Below are positions 23,141-31,041 of a stretch of 38,680 bases of DNA, one piece after another (within the stretch, counting starts at the first letter, position 1; each line of letters opens with the position of its first letter). The notes beneath the pieces are model-generated. The model saw nothing but the letters and a program-made list of their open reading frames with translations. It was not told the DNA's origin and searched no databases. Source of the stretch: Caldifarciminota bacterium UBA1063 (GTDB lineage Bacteria; Hydrothermota; Hydrothermia; UBA1063); assembly GCA_002316275.1 (NCBI GenBank), contig DCDE01000032.1, positions 1-38,680 on the forward strand, read 5' to 3'. Position numbers and translations under genes: made by a program.

Positions 23141-25648
23141 TTATTTATTTGACGCAGCAAGCCAGCTTTTACCCACACCTATATCAACTTTCAAGGGAAT
23201 TTTTAACAAGACGCTGTGTTCCATTTTATCTTTAACTATTGCTTTAACTAAATCTAACTCTGGCTCCATCACTTCTAAAAGTAATTCATCATGGACCTGG
23301 AGTATCAATCTGGAGTTCATAGACCTGTCTTTAATCTCTCTAAATATCTCCACCATGCTAATCTTAATTATGTCTGCAGCTGTCCCCTGTACAGGGGTGT
23401 TTATAGCAATCCTTTTGCCCTGCTCAATAAGGTTGACATCACTAGATTTCAAATATGGAATGCGCCGAATCCTACCAAACAGAGTTCTCACAAATCCGTT
23501 CTTTTGCGCAAATTCAAAGTTTTTCTGAATCCATTTCATAACACCAGGGAATGAAGCAAAAAAATTCTGTATTATTGCCTCTGCCTCTGCTACAGATATA
23601 TCAAGCTCTTTCGCAAGCCCATAAGGAGAAATTCCGTATACAATTCCAAAGTTTACGGTTTTTGCCTTTCTCCGTTCACCTTCACTTATTTCTTCTGGCC
23701 TCTTACCAAATAAATACGCTGCAGTCATTGTGTGGACATCCAAACCTTTTTCAAAAATTTCTTTAAGGTTCTCATCACCTGAAAGATGAGCCAAGACTCT
23801 GAGCTCTATCTGCGAATAATCGGCAGCTAAAATCTCGTAACCATCCTCAGCAACAATGATATCCCTTATCTCTTTTCCCAAATCCGATCTTATAGGAATG
23901 GTCTGGAAATTAGGGTTTAAACAGGATATCCTTCCCGTTGCAGTTCCAGCCTGATTGTACGTCGGGAAAATTCTTCCTGACTTCCGATTCGCGAGATCCC
24001 TGAAAACATCAATATATGTACTTTTTAGCTTAAACACCTGACGATATTGAAGGATTGCAGCGGGAAGAGGATGCAATGCAGCTAATTTAGAAAGGCTTTC
24101 CTCATCCGTAGAATATCCTGTCTTAGTTTTCTTCACTGGCTTAAGTTTATGTTTCTCAAAAAGAACGGACGAGAGCTGCTTTGGGGAGTTTATATTGAAC
24201 CTCTGGCCTGCAATATCATAAATATTCCTTTCCATCTCTTCAAGCTGTTTTTCCATTTTACGACTCATCTCTTCAATTTTCTCGACGTCTACCTTTATGC
24301 CTGAGAGCTCCATCGCTGCAAGAACCTCTTGAAGAGGAAGCTCAACTTCATCATAAATCTTCCAAAGATCCATCTCATCTAACGCTTTTAAAAAAGTTGG
24401 GTACACTGCAACGGATGACCTGCAAACCTGAGCAGTTCGCAGTTCAGAACCCTCCTGAGCAAGTTTAGCACCCAAGTATTCCAGGAAAATTGTGTCAGGA
24501 TCAAACCGGGGCTTATCACTGTCAAGGAGAAAAGCACTAATCAGTACATCAAAATCAAACCGTATAACATGAACTCCGCGAGAAAAGAGATGTTTATACA
24601 ACCTTTTTGTATCAAATGCTATGAGCCTACCACGAAACCCCTTAAGGAAGGCAAGACCTGTATCTAATGGAAGCCTATAAACTACTTTTCCTCCAGCGCA
24701 AAGGAAAATAAACTCACCTTCACACTCAACGGAAATCGCATTCGCATTCAACAAATCCATAGGAACAAAAGAAGTGTTCACTATTTCAACCTCTGGCTCC
24801 TCAGCAAGTTCACGCATCAGAGAGTAAAATTCCAGCTCACTAAAAACTCTAAATAATCTCTCTTTATCTAAACCTTTTAATTTTAATTCATCCAAGTTTA
24901 CATCAAGATTCAAATCTTCCCTAAGCATAGAAAGATTATATGATTCGATGATTCTATCCCTGTTATCCCTTAATTTATCACACAACTCTCCTCGCACCTC
25001 TTCGGAATCCAATATTTTGAAAATGTCTCCATACTTATTTATTATCTCAGCAGCAGTTTTTTCACCAATACCAGGAACTCCAGGAATATTGTCTATTTTG
25101 TCACCTGAAAGGGCAAGAAATACCGGGATATCAGAAGGTTTCACGCCAAATTTTTCCACTATATCCTGAACCCCAAGAATTTTCAAATCACCTTGTTTTA
25201 TATCAACGATTTTGACACGGTCTGTTACAATCTGACAAAGGTCCTTATCCATTGAGGCTACATATACATCAAATCCCTGACTTTCAGCGAGCTTGCTTAA
25301 AGTAGCAATTACGTCATCTGCTTCAACCTCTGGAATTTCAAACCTTTTAATGTTAAATCCGTCGAGAATCTCTTTTATGTAAGATAACTGGATTATGAAG
25401 TCATGTGGAGCTTTTGGCCTCTGGGCTTTGTACTCCTCGTACATAATATGTCTGAAAGTTTTCCCCTTTGCATCAAATACCACAGCGACATGGGTAGGTT
25501 GAATCTCTTTTAGAAGTTTCAGTAGAGAATTTGTAAAAGCAAAAGGGGCACCGGTTTTTATCCCTTTACTGTTAATAAGAGGCTTATCCTTAAACGCATA
25601 ATAAGACCTGTAAGCTAAAGATGCACCATCAATAAGAAGAAGCTTCAT
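23141..25648 (-). CDS. polA: DNA polymerase I, without a functional 3'-5' exonuclease
   Basis: An 835-residue polymerase I for Okazaki-fragment processing and repair. The 5' nuclease/flap domain fills residues 1-~290 (LLIDGASLAYRSYYAF, EVEADDVIATLS, ALSGDKIDNIPGVPGIGEKT). The middle domain (~300-430) keeps the fold but has lost the metal-binding carboxylates: the first exonuclease motif DxE is replaced by ISVECEGEF. The polymerase domain has motif A DYSQIELRVLAHLSGD, motif B RRKAKTVNFGIVYGISPYGL and motif C QVHDELLLEV. Length and the dead exonuclease are like Thermus polymerase I. No Shine-Dalgarno is evident at the ATG. The gene starts 42 nt downstream of the four-helix membrane protein and stops before the FIST promoter. 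Confidence 0.97.
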   Translation of the reverse strand: MKLLLIDGASLAYRSYYAFKDKPLINSKGIKTGAPFAFTNSLLKLLKEIQPTHVAVVFDAKGKTFRHIMYEEYKAQRPKAPHDFIIQLSYIKEILDGFNIKRFEIPEVEADDVIATLSKLAESQGFDVYVASMDKDLCQIVTDRVKIVDIKQGDLKILGVQDIVEKFGVKPSDIPVFLALSGDKIDNIPGVPGIGEKTAAEIINKYGDIFKILDSEEVRGELCDKLRDNRDRIIESYNLSMLREDLNLDVNLDELKLKGLDKERLFRVFSELEFYSLMRELAEEPEVEIVNTSFVPMDLLNANAISVECEGEFIFLCAGGKVVYRLPLDTGLAFLKGFRGRLIAFDTKRLYKHLFSRGVHVIRFDFDVLISAFLLDSDKPRFDPDTIFLEYLGAKLAQEGSELRTAQVCRSSVAVYPTFLKALDEMDLWKIYDEVELPLQEVLAAMELSGIKVDVEKIEEMSRKMEKQLEEMERNIYDIAGQRFNINSPKQLSSVLFEKHKLKPVKKTKTGYSTDEESLSKLAALHPLPAAILQYRQVFKLKSTYIDVFRDLANRKSGRIFPTYNQAGTATGRISCLNPNFQTIPIRSDLGKEIRDIIVAEDGYEILAADYSQIELRVLAHLSGDENLKEIFEKGLDVHTMTAAYLFGKRPEEISEGERRKAKTVNFGIVYGISPYGLAKELDISVAEAEAIIQNFFASFPGVMKWIQKNFEFAQKNGFVRTLFGRIRRIPYLKSSDVNLIEQGKRIAINTPVQGTAADIIKISMVEIFREIKDRSMNSRLILQVHDELLLEVMEPELDLVKAIVKDKMEHSVLLKIPLKVDIGVGKSWLAASNK

Positions 25649-25690
25649 AAAACAAATGGTGATAATTTAAGTAAAATCACATTACATTAT

Positions 25691-26044
25691 TTACAGAGCA
25701 CTCAATGCTATACCCCATACGATCTGAGCTAGGAGAAGGGCTGCAGCGACAATGCCAAGGGTTTTATGAACATTACGTTTAATCTTTCTACCCTTGAATA
25801 GAAAACCACTGATTAAAACCAAAAGAGCGAAGAGGTAAATCACAAAACCAATGACACAATGTGAATTCTTAAATCCACCAGAGATAGCTAGCATGAAGAA
25901 AACTGCAAATGTCATAAATACAAGCGTCAGGGATACCAAAATGTGATGAACCTTCATTCTATGTTTCCTTGCTTGAAGAAGCGCTACAACTATTGAAATA
26001 AAAGCAAGGATATTAAAAATACCGTGAAGTTCAATAAACTCCAT
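25691..26044 (-). CDS. small four-helix membrane protein
   Basis: A 117-residue protein with four membrane helices and little else (about 8-23, 36-55, 62-83, 96-116). Conserved-looking histidines lie at helix ends: HGIFNILAF, HRMKVHHILVS, SHCVIGFVIY and NVHKTLG. The pattern recalls small cytochrome b561-like or DUF420-like membrane proteins in which histidines bind heme or metal, but I cannot assign it firmly. GGAGG lies 7 nt before the ATG and a TATAAT (26076-26071) lies upstream. It precedes polA by 42 nt and may share its transcript; a functional link is not obvious. Confidence 0.7.
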   Translation of the reverse strand: MEFIELHGIFNILAFISIVVALLQARKHRMKVHHILVSLTLVFMTFAVFFMLAISGGFKNSHCVIGFVIYLFALLVLISGFLFKGRKIKRNVHKTLGIVAAALLLAQIVWGIALSAL

Positions 26045-26218
26045 CTATAACCTCCTTATCTATTGTTGTAATTATAAGATATATGTCTCATTTTTAGAAC
26101 TCCCTCCCTTAAAAGAATTAGCACGCAGGCTTAGCCTCTCACCTGCTTTTAAAACAATTCTCAGATTTAAAAACACTCAGAAACTTTTCACAAACAATAT
26201 TGAAAACTATCACATATT

Positions 26219-26249
26219 TTGATAAAATACCCCGGCTTTACTTTATACT
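26219..26249 (+). promoter_or_regulatory. probable promoter of the small beta-barrel-like gene
   Basis: -35 TTGATA (26219-26224), a 19-nt spacer, -10 TATACT (26244-26249). The ATG at 26259 is 9 nt beyond the -10 without a Shine-Dalgarno, again suggesting a leaderless or nearly leaderless mRNA. Confidence 0.5.
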
Positions 26250-26258
26250 ATTCAAAGT

Positions 26259-26741
26259 ATGAAAAAAATCACTATAATTTTAATGTTGTGTGTATCTATA
26301 GTACCAGCTCAAAAGATGAACCATATATTTAGAATCGGAGGAACGTCTTCCCTCTTGTTGGAAAATGGAAACGCATACCCAGTCATCGGTATAACTGCAG
26401 GATTCTATCCTACAAACTTCTTTTTCATTGAAGGGGCTGGGGAGTATATCTTTAAAAGCGATTATAATGAGCTTAACATTCCTATCACTGCGAACCTAAC
26501 TTATAAGTCAAAATATATCAGTCCTTATGCAGGAGCTGGCGTTGTGTATCATCTTTATGATTACAGTAATTACAACGAGTATTCCTTTGGGGGCAGAATA
26601 AAAGCAGGTGTAACACTCTTCGACACAAAAGGAGCCTCGGGTTCTTTTGAGACTACCTATGACGTTCCCGACTTTCAGGGCTCAAAAGGCAGATGGTACT
26701 TTACAGGAAGACTTGACAGAAGTTTTAACATTACATTTTAG
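26259..26741 (+). CDS. small outer-membrane beta-barrel-like protein
   Basis: A 160-residue exported protein. A signal peptide (MKKITIILMLCVSIVPAQ) is followed by alternating strand-like segments: FRIGGTSSLLLENGNAYPVI, GITAGFYPTNFFFIEGAGEYI, NLTYKSKYISPYAGAGVVYH and FGGRIKAGVTLFDTKGASGS. The C-terminus, WYFTGRLDRSFNITF, ends in Phe as for outer-membrane barrels. The size suits an eight-strand OmpX/OmpW-like barrel. No function can be given. It lies 52 nt upstream of the NAD operon, which has its own -10 element. Confidence 0.7.
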   Translation: MKKITIILMLCVSIVPAQKMNHIFRIGGTSSLLLENGNAYPVIGITAGFYPTNFFFIEGAGEYIFKSDYNELNIPITANLTYKSKYISPYAGAGVVYHLYDYSNYNEYSFGGRIKAGVTLFDTKGASGSFETTYDVPDFQGSKGRWYFTGRLDRSFNITF

Positions 26742-26769
26742 CATATTCTATGTTGCGCTGAAATATTTG

Positions 26770-26778
26770 TGTTATAAT
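26770..26778 (+). promoter_or_regulatory. extended -10 promoter of the NAD synthesis operon
   Basis: TG-T-TATAAT, an extended -10 element, with no good -35 at the usual distance. The ATG at 26794 follows after 15 nt, so the leader would be about 8-9 nt and has no Shine-Dalgarno. Confidence 0.5.
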
Positions 26779-26793
26779 TTAATTACTTAAACT

Positions 26794-27636
26794 ATGAAAG
26801 AATTCGTGAAAGTTGGACTGGCACAAATTTCAGCAAGGCTCGGTCATATTGAGTACAATACTTCGCAGATTGTAGAATACATGCAAAAGGCAAAAGAAGA
26901 AGATGCTGAGATCGTTGTATTTCCTGAATTATCAACCATTGGCTATGGTTCAGGTGACGTTTACCTCGACAAGGTTGACGAAAACCTTGAGGCTCTTTCA
27001 AGGATCGTATCAGAGGCAGGCAAATTAAACCTATGGGCTATCGTTGGCTATGTTGAGAAAGACCTACGAGGTTTCTTTTACAATTCTGCTGCGTTAATTG
27101 GAGAAGGGGAAATCAAAGGGAAATTTGCAAAAACCCAACTAGTTAACTATAGACTTTTTGATGAAATGAAATACTTCAAACCCGGGTCCCTACTTCCCGT
27201 TTTCGAAACACCCTTTGGTAAGGTCGGAATACTCATAAGTGAAGATGTCTGGTTCCCTGAAGCAGCAAGGGCTTTAACATTCCGTGGCGCGGAGGTTATA
27301 TTCGTGCTCTCAGCATCACCTTTTGACCGTGGAAAAATCGAGATCTGGGATGACTTTCTGAAGGTAAGAGCACTTGATAACATCTTGCCTCTCGCCTTTG
27401 TGAATATGAGTGGTGTACAGGATGGTGTAACATACTGGGGTGGGAGTGCAGTCTACTCTGCAACGGGGAAAATTGTAAAGAGACTGAAGCTAATAGAAAG
27501 CGACTTCGAAGTAGTACCAGTTGACATAGAGGAATCCAAAAGGCTTCGGAGGAGAGATATAAGGGTTAGAGAAGTGAGAAGAGACATACTCGAAGAAGTA
27601 CTCAAGGCTTTTGATGAGATGACAAAATGGATATAG
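26794..27636 (+). CDS. nitrilase-superfamily protein, NadE-type glutaminase partner with Cys-to-Ser nucleophile
   Basis: A 280-residue carbon-nitrogen hydrolase of the nitrilase fold, corresponding to the N-terminal glutaminase half of glutamine-dependent NAD synthetases, here as a separate gene. The triad positions are E45 (VVFPELSTIGYG), K113 (FAKTQLVNYR) and the nucleophile position 149 in GILISEDVWFPEA. The family has CED at that place; here codon 27238-27240 is AGT, giving Ser. The protein is therefore either inactive as a glutaminase (a scaffold or regulatory subunit) or uses Ser. The gene overlaps nadE by 10 nt, so a 1:1 complex is likely. If inactive, ammonia must come directly or from another amidase. 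Confidence 0.85.
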   Translation: MKEFVKVGLAQISARLGHIEYNTSQIVEYMQKAKEEDAEIVVFPELSTIGYGSGDVYLDKVDENLEALSRIVSEAGKLNLWAIVGYVEKDLRGFFYNSAALIGEGEIKGKFAKTQLVNYRLFDEMKYFKPGSLLPVFETPFGKVGILISEDVWFPEAARALTFRGAEVIFVLSASPFDRGKIEIWDDFLKVRALDNILPLAFVNMSGVQDGVTYWGGSAVYSATGKIVKRLKLIESDFEVVPVDIEESKRLRRRDIRVREVRRDILEEVLKAFDEMTKWI

Positions 27637-28478
27637 ACATATACCTTAGAGATGACGAACTTAAGCTTTATCGTTATATAATAGTAAATTCTATAAAAGA
27701 TCGGTTTGAAAAAGTTAACGTGTCACGTGGAATTGTTGCACTTTCGGGTGGAGTCGATTCGTCACTGGTTGCTGCCTTGAGTAAAGCGGCTCTTGGTGAT
27801 AGGCTCCTTTGTCTCATAATGCCAGAAGAAGGCGTATCTCCAGAAGAAGACACTAACCATGCGCTTGAAGTAGTTCGTAAATTTAACATCAATTATCGTA
27901 TAATTCCGATAAATGGAGTTATTGACTGGTTTACAAAGCTTCACGGAGAAATCAAAGCCTCTGCAAAGAATGAAAAGTTCGCAATCGCTAATGTCAAACC
28001 GAGAATTAGAATGATAATAAACTACCTTTATGCAAACACGCTCAACGGCTTTGTAATTGGTACTTCAAACAAAACAGAATTGTTACTCGGTTATGGAACT
28101 AAATATGGAGATATCGCAGTTGACTTTTATCCTATAGGAGACCTGTACAAAACACAGGTGTGGCAACTTTCAGACTACGTCGGCATACCAACAGAAATCA
28201 TCCGCAAAAAGCCTTCAGCGGGCTTGTGGGCTGGACAGACCGACGAAGAGGAACTAGGACACACCTACTACGAAATTGATAGAATCCTTTATTGCCTTGT
28301 TGAACTTGAACTCTCAGTTAGAGAAACGTGCAAAGTGCTTGCGCTTCCGAGAGAGGCTGTATCAGATATATATAAAAGGGTAATAAATTCAGAGCATAAA
28401 AGGAAGATCCCAACAATTACGCGACTCTCACATATGTGCTTGGATAAGGATTGGAGATATCCTGCTGATAGACATTAG
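27627..28478 (+). CDS. nadE: NAD+ synthetase (NadE)
   Basis: A 283-residue ATP-dependent amidotransferase that turns nicotinic acid adenine dinucleotide into NAD+. The PP-loop SGGVDSS is at residues 40-46. TSNKTELLLGYGTKYGDIAVDFYP, then GDLYKTQVWQLSDYVGIPTEII and KPSAGLWAGQTDEEELG are diagnostic of NadE. It is the single-domain, ammonia-type length, but its gene is translationally coupled (10-nt overlap) to a nitrilase-fold gene, so it looks like a split form of the two-domain enzyme. No other NAD biosynthesis gene is nearby. Confidence 0.95.
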   Translation: MDIDIYLRDDELKLYRYIIVNSIKDRFEKVNVSRGIVALSGGVDSSLVAALSKAALGDRLLCLIMPEEGVSPEEDTNHALEVVRKFNINYRIIPINGVIDWFTKLHGEIKASAKNEKFAIANVKPRIRMIINYLYANTLNGFVIGTSNKTELLLGYGTKYGDIAVDFYPIGDLYKTQVWQLSDYVGIPTEIIRKKPSAGLWAGQTDEEELGHTYYEIDRILYCLVELELSVRETCKVLALPREAVSDIYKRVINSEHKRKIPTITRLSHMCLDKDWRYPADRH

Positions 28479-28713
28479 ATAAAGAGCTCCTACTCTCTAA
28501 ATTTCTTTCTTACCAAAATTTGAAGAATCATTTTATGCCAGAAATGCGAAGGATTACAGAAAATCGTAAATTTTTTAGATCATTACAGTAACAAATAACA
28601 CGTTGTGACCACTTAACTTTGCCTAATCTAAAAACAAATTTAATGATACAGTAAATTGTTTAAGAGATAACTTAGCACATAAAAAGGGCTACAGAAGAAA
28701 CTACTCCTTTTAG

Positions 28714-29487
28714 CTATTGCCGCTTATCAATTTCGACGGAAGCAAAAGCATTATGATTATGTATACTTTCAAAACTCTTTACATTTATTTTGAACCAATA
28801 TACCCTCGGCTCATTGTAAAGTTTAATTGCAACCTCTCTTACTACATCTTCAACAAATCTCGGTGTATCAAAGGCTTTCTCTGTAATTAGCTTTTCATCA
28901 GACCTTTTAAGAAGAGCAAAAAGTGGACCTGATGCCGATTCCTCAGCTAATTCGACTAATTCTTCAATCCAAACGAGTTTCAATGTCCTGACCTGAATTT
29001 GAATCTCCGCTCGTTGATTATGTGCTCCACGATCTGCAATCTCCTTTGAGCAAGGGCAAAGGGTATGAACAGGAACGTTAACTTCTACAATGAAGTCAAA
29101 CTTCTCACCTTTGGAAGCAATGAACCTACACAAGTAATTCATATATGATTCCATTCCTGAGACAGGAGCCTTTTTCTTCATAAAGTAGGGAAATTCAAAC
29201 TCAAGATAAGATTTCTCAGCTTTTAAAACCTTTTTTAACTCGTCGAGGATGTCTTCAATATTGTGTAAGGTTATGTTATTAGAGTGTTTGTTTAGTACCT
29301 CTACAAATCTCGACATGTGGGTACCCCGAAAATTGTGCGGCAGTTCTACTGAAAGTTTTACCTTAGCAATGGTGTGCTGAAGTACATTTGCCCTATCCAT
29401 AACCCTTATTGGATAAATCAGATCCTCGATCCCCACTTTATCTATTGGGATCTTCCTCGAATCATTTTGACTTTGAATATCTTTCAT
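28714..29487 (-). CDS. folE2: GTP cyclohydrolase FolE2 (type IB)
   Basis: A 257-residue GTP cyclohydrolase I of the FolE2/MptA family, which makes 7,8-dihydroneopterin triphosphate for folate and for queuosine precursors. The T-fold signature is seen in LPHNFRGTHMSRFVEVLN and in NVPVHTLCPCSKEIADRGAHNQR, with C144 and C146; the conserved metal-site Cys is in this CPCSKEI motif. The C-terminal RFVEDVVREVAIKLY is also typical. Its metal is less strictly zinc than in FolE, so it serves when zinc is scarce. It is the last gene of the ten-gene minus-strand operon, 11 nt after archease. No other folate gene is visible. Confidence 0.95.
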   Translation of the reverse strand: MKDIQSQNDSRKIPIDKVGIEDLIYPIRVMDRANVLQHTIAKVKLSVELPHNFRGTHMSRFVEVLNKHSNNITLHNIEDILDELKKVLKAEKSYLEFEFPYFMKKKAPVSGMESYMNYLCRFIASKGEKFDFIVEVNVPVHTLCPCSKEIADRGAHNQRAEIQIQVRTLKLVWIEELVELAEESASGPLFALLKRSDEKLITEKAFDTPRFVEDVVREVAIKLYNEPRVYWFKINVKSFESIHNHNAFASVEIDKRQ

Positions 29488-29498
29488 CCTAATCCACT

Positions 29499-29909
29499 TT
29501 AAACATCACAAATAATCTCAGTTTCATAACCATTAGCTGTCTTTTTTATTGACAGGTTATGGTACGTAACACTCTTTATTTCCTTTTTAAGCCTGTGTAT
29601 AGATGGATCAAAATCCTCAAAATAGAGTACTCCATCAAGGGTAAATTCTGAAATAACAAGCTGACACTTTACGAAAACCTTATACTCCACCACAGTTCTA
29701 AAAATAACTTCGCTCAGAAAATCCACAAGCAGATCTTCGAGCGTCTCAGCTTCATCCTTATAAGGTATGCTCTTCCACGCCCCATGACCTTTAAACTCAA
29801 CCATAGCGTCTATGATAGCCTGGGAACCACTTTCAAATAGTTCTTCTAAGGTTTTCCCGGTGATCCTTACACCAAAATCTGCTGTGTGATTTAAGATCTC
29901 ATAAGGCAT
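29499..29909 (-). CDS. archease family protein
   Basis: A 136-residue archease, the small metal-binding partner that lets the RNA ligase RtcB turn over. The family start YEILNHTADFGVRITGKTLE is clear, with the Asp of HTADFG as metal ligand. LFESGSQAIIDAMV, then DLLVDFLSEVIFR and the C-terminal TYHNLSIKKTANGYETEII complete the pattern. Length is normal. No rtcB gene is in the window, though one would be expected elsewhere in the genome. It lies 7 nt after the DUF5683 gene and 11 nt before folE2. Confidence 0.92.
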   Translation of the reverse strand: MPYEILNHTADFGVRITGKTLEELFESGSQAIIDAMVEFKGHGAWKSIPYKDEAETLEDLLVDFLSEVIFRTVVEYKVFVKCQLVISEFTLDGVLYFEDFDPSIHRLKKEIKSVTYHNLSIKKTANGYETEIICDV

Positions 29910-29916
29910 GGGCTAC

Positions 29917-30291
29917 TTATGGAAATGAAATTGAAACACCAATTCCTCCAGGGCCTGCAGTAACGTGCATCTTCTTTTCAAAGTTATAAAGTTGAGCATC
30001 GACGTAAGCATCAGCAACAGAATATAGCCACATTCCGAGGAAGTAAAAACTATAAGAAAAACTTTCCTCGAAGCGTCGCTCTGAGTTTGTTCTCCTATAA
30101 TCAAGATAATTCCTAAAAGCCATATAACCGGTAAAAATTTCAACTCCGCCAAAAAAAACTCCCTTCACATATTTTTCATTATAAAATTGTCCCCCACCCG
30201 GCAAAAAACACGAAAGTAATACAGCTGTCGTCACAGATTTCTGTGAAGTGTCGGGGAAGCAAAATAAAAAGGCAAGTAGGACTTCTTTCAT
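29917..30291 (-). CDS. DUF5683 domain protein
   Basis: A 124-residue membrane-associated protein. A short hydrophobic N-terminus (MKEVLLAFLFCFPDTSQKS) is followed by SCFLPGGGQFYNEKYVKGVF, the motif of DUF5683 and related small TM2-like domains. A second hydrophobic hairpin contains YSFYFLGMWLYSVADAYVDA. The C-terminus AGPGGIGVSISFP looks strand-like, as in many outer-envelope proteins. Function is unknown throughout the family. The ATG lies 1 nt after the stop of the glycosyltransferase gene. Confidence 0.82.
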   Translation of the reverse strand: MKEVLLAFLFCFPDTSQKSVTTAVLLSCFLPGGGQFYNEKYVKGVFFGGVEIFTGYMAFRNYLDYRRTNSERRFEESFSYSFYFLGMWLYSVADAYVDAQLYNFEKKMHVTAGPGGIGVSISFP

Positions 30292-30292
30292 T

Positions 30293-31024
30293 TCACCTAA
30301 AAATCCTTGTGAAGAACCTTCCTATTTTTTTAATCCTAAGGAGCAATACTAAGCAAAATGCCTCTAATATAATCTTCTTAGACATTTTAGAGACTCCAAC
30401 TCTTCTCTCAACAAAAATTATTGGGATCTCTTTAATCTTAAAACCATTTTCGTAGGCATAAAAGTTCACCTCGATCTGAAACGCATATCCGTCAGAATGG
30501 AGCTTTGAAAGGTCGATACTCTCAAGTACTTTCCTGTGAAAACATTTATAGCCCGCAGTAAGATCCTTAACGGGTACTCCAGTCCCTATGCGTGCGTACA
30601 AATTAGCAAAATAAGAAAGAAGCAATCTTCTCAATGGCCAGTTAACCACGCTGACTCCATTTACATACCTGGAACCAATAACAAGGTCTGCATGTTCGCT
30701 CTCCTCAATAAGCCTGGGAAGGTCGTCTGGATTATGAGAAAAGTCCGCGTCCATTTCTACAATAAGTTCATAACCATTTTGAAGAGCGTAACGAAACCCT
30801 TCAACATAAGCAGTACCAAGTCCCTTTTTCTTCGGTCTTACTAAAAGCTTCACCCTTTTGTTTTCATTCATTAGTTTTCTTACTTCCTCATGAGTTCCAT
30901 CAGGTGAATTATCATCTACAACAAGTACATCTATGTTCTCTCCCTTAGATAGTACAATGGGAATGAGCTCACGGACGTTATCTCTCTCATTGTAAGTAGG
31001 GATAATTACGAGGACTCGCACCAT
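30293..31024 (-). CDS. polyprenol-phosphate mannosyltransferase-like GT2 glycosyltransferase
   Basis: A 243-residue GT-A fold glycosyltransferase of family 2, like dolichol/polyprenol-phosphate mannose synthase DPM1. It makes a lipid-linked sugar on the cytoplasmic face of the membrane. Motifs: VLVIIPTYNERDNVRELIPI (nucleotide binding), VDDNSPDGTHEEV, MDADFSHNPDDLPRLIE (the DxD-like metal site) and RYVNGVSVVNWPLRRLLLSY, then DLTAGYKCFHRKVLE. There are no C-terminal membrane helices. It lies 17 nt after the heptose kinase-like gene. In a diderm it could supply polyprenol-phosphate mannose or another hexose for envelope glycans. Confidence 0.92.
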   Translation of the reverse strand: MVRVLVIIPTYNERDNVRELIPIVLSKGENIDVLVVDDNSPDGTHEEVRKLMNENKRVKLLVRPKKKGLGTAYVEGFRYALQNGYELIVEMDADFSHNPDDLPRLIEESEHADLVIGSRYVNGVSVVNWPLRRLLLSYFANLYARIGTGVPVKDLTAGYKCFHRKVLESIDLSKLHSDGYAFQIEVNFYAYENGFKIKEIPIIFVERRVGVSKMSKKIILEAFCLVLLLRIKKIGRFFTRIFR

Positions 31025-31041
31025 AAAATTAGGATAAAGCC

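Noticed and set aside
28682..28711. Possible terminator after folE2: AAAAGG/CCTTTT with an 18-nt loop and T-run
   Set aside because: Only six pairs, mostly A-T, with a large loop, so too weak to report as a terminator.
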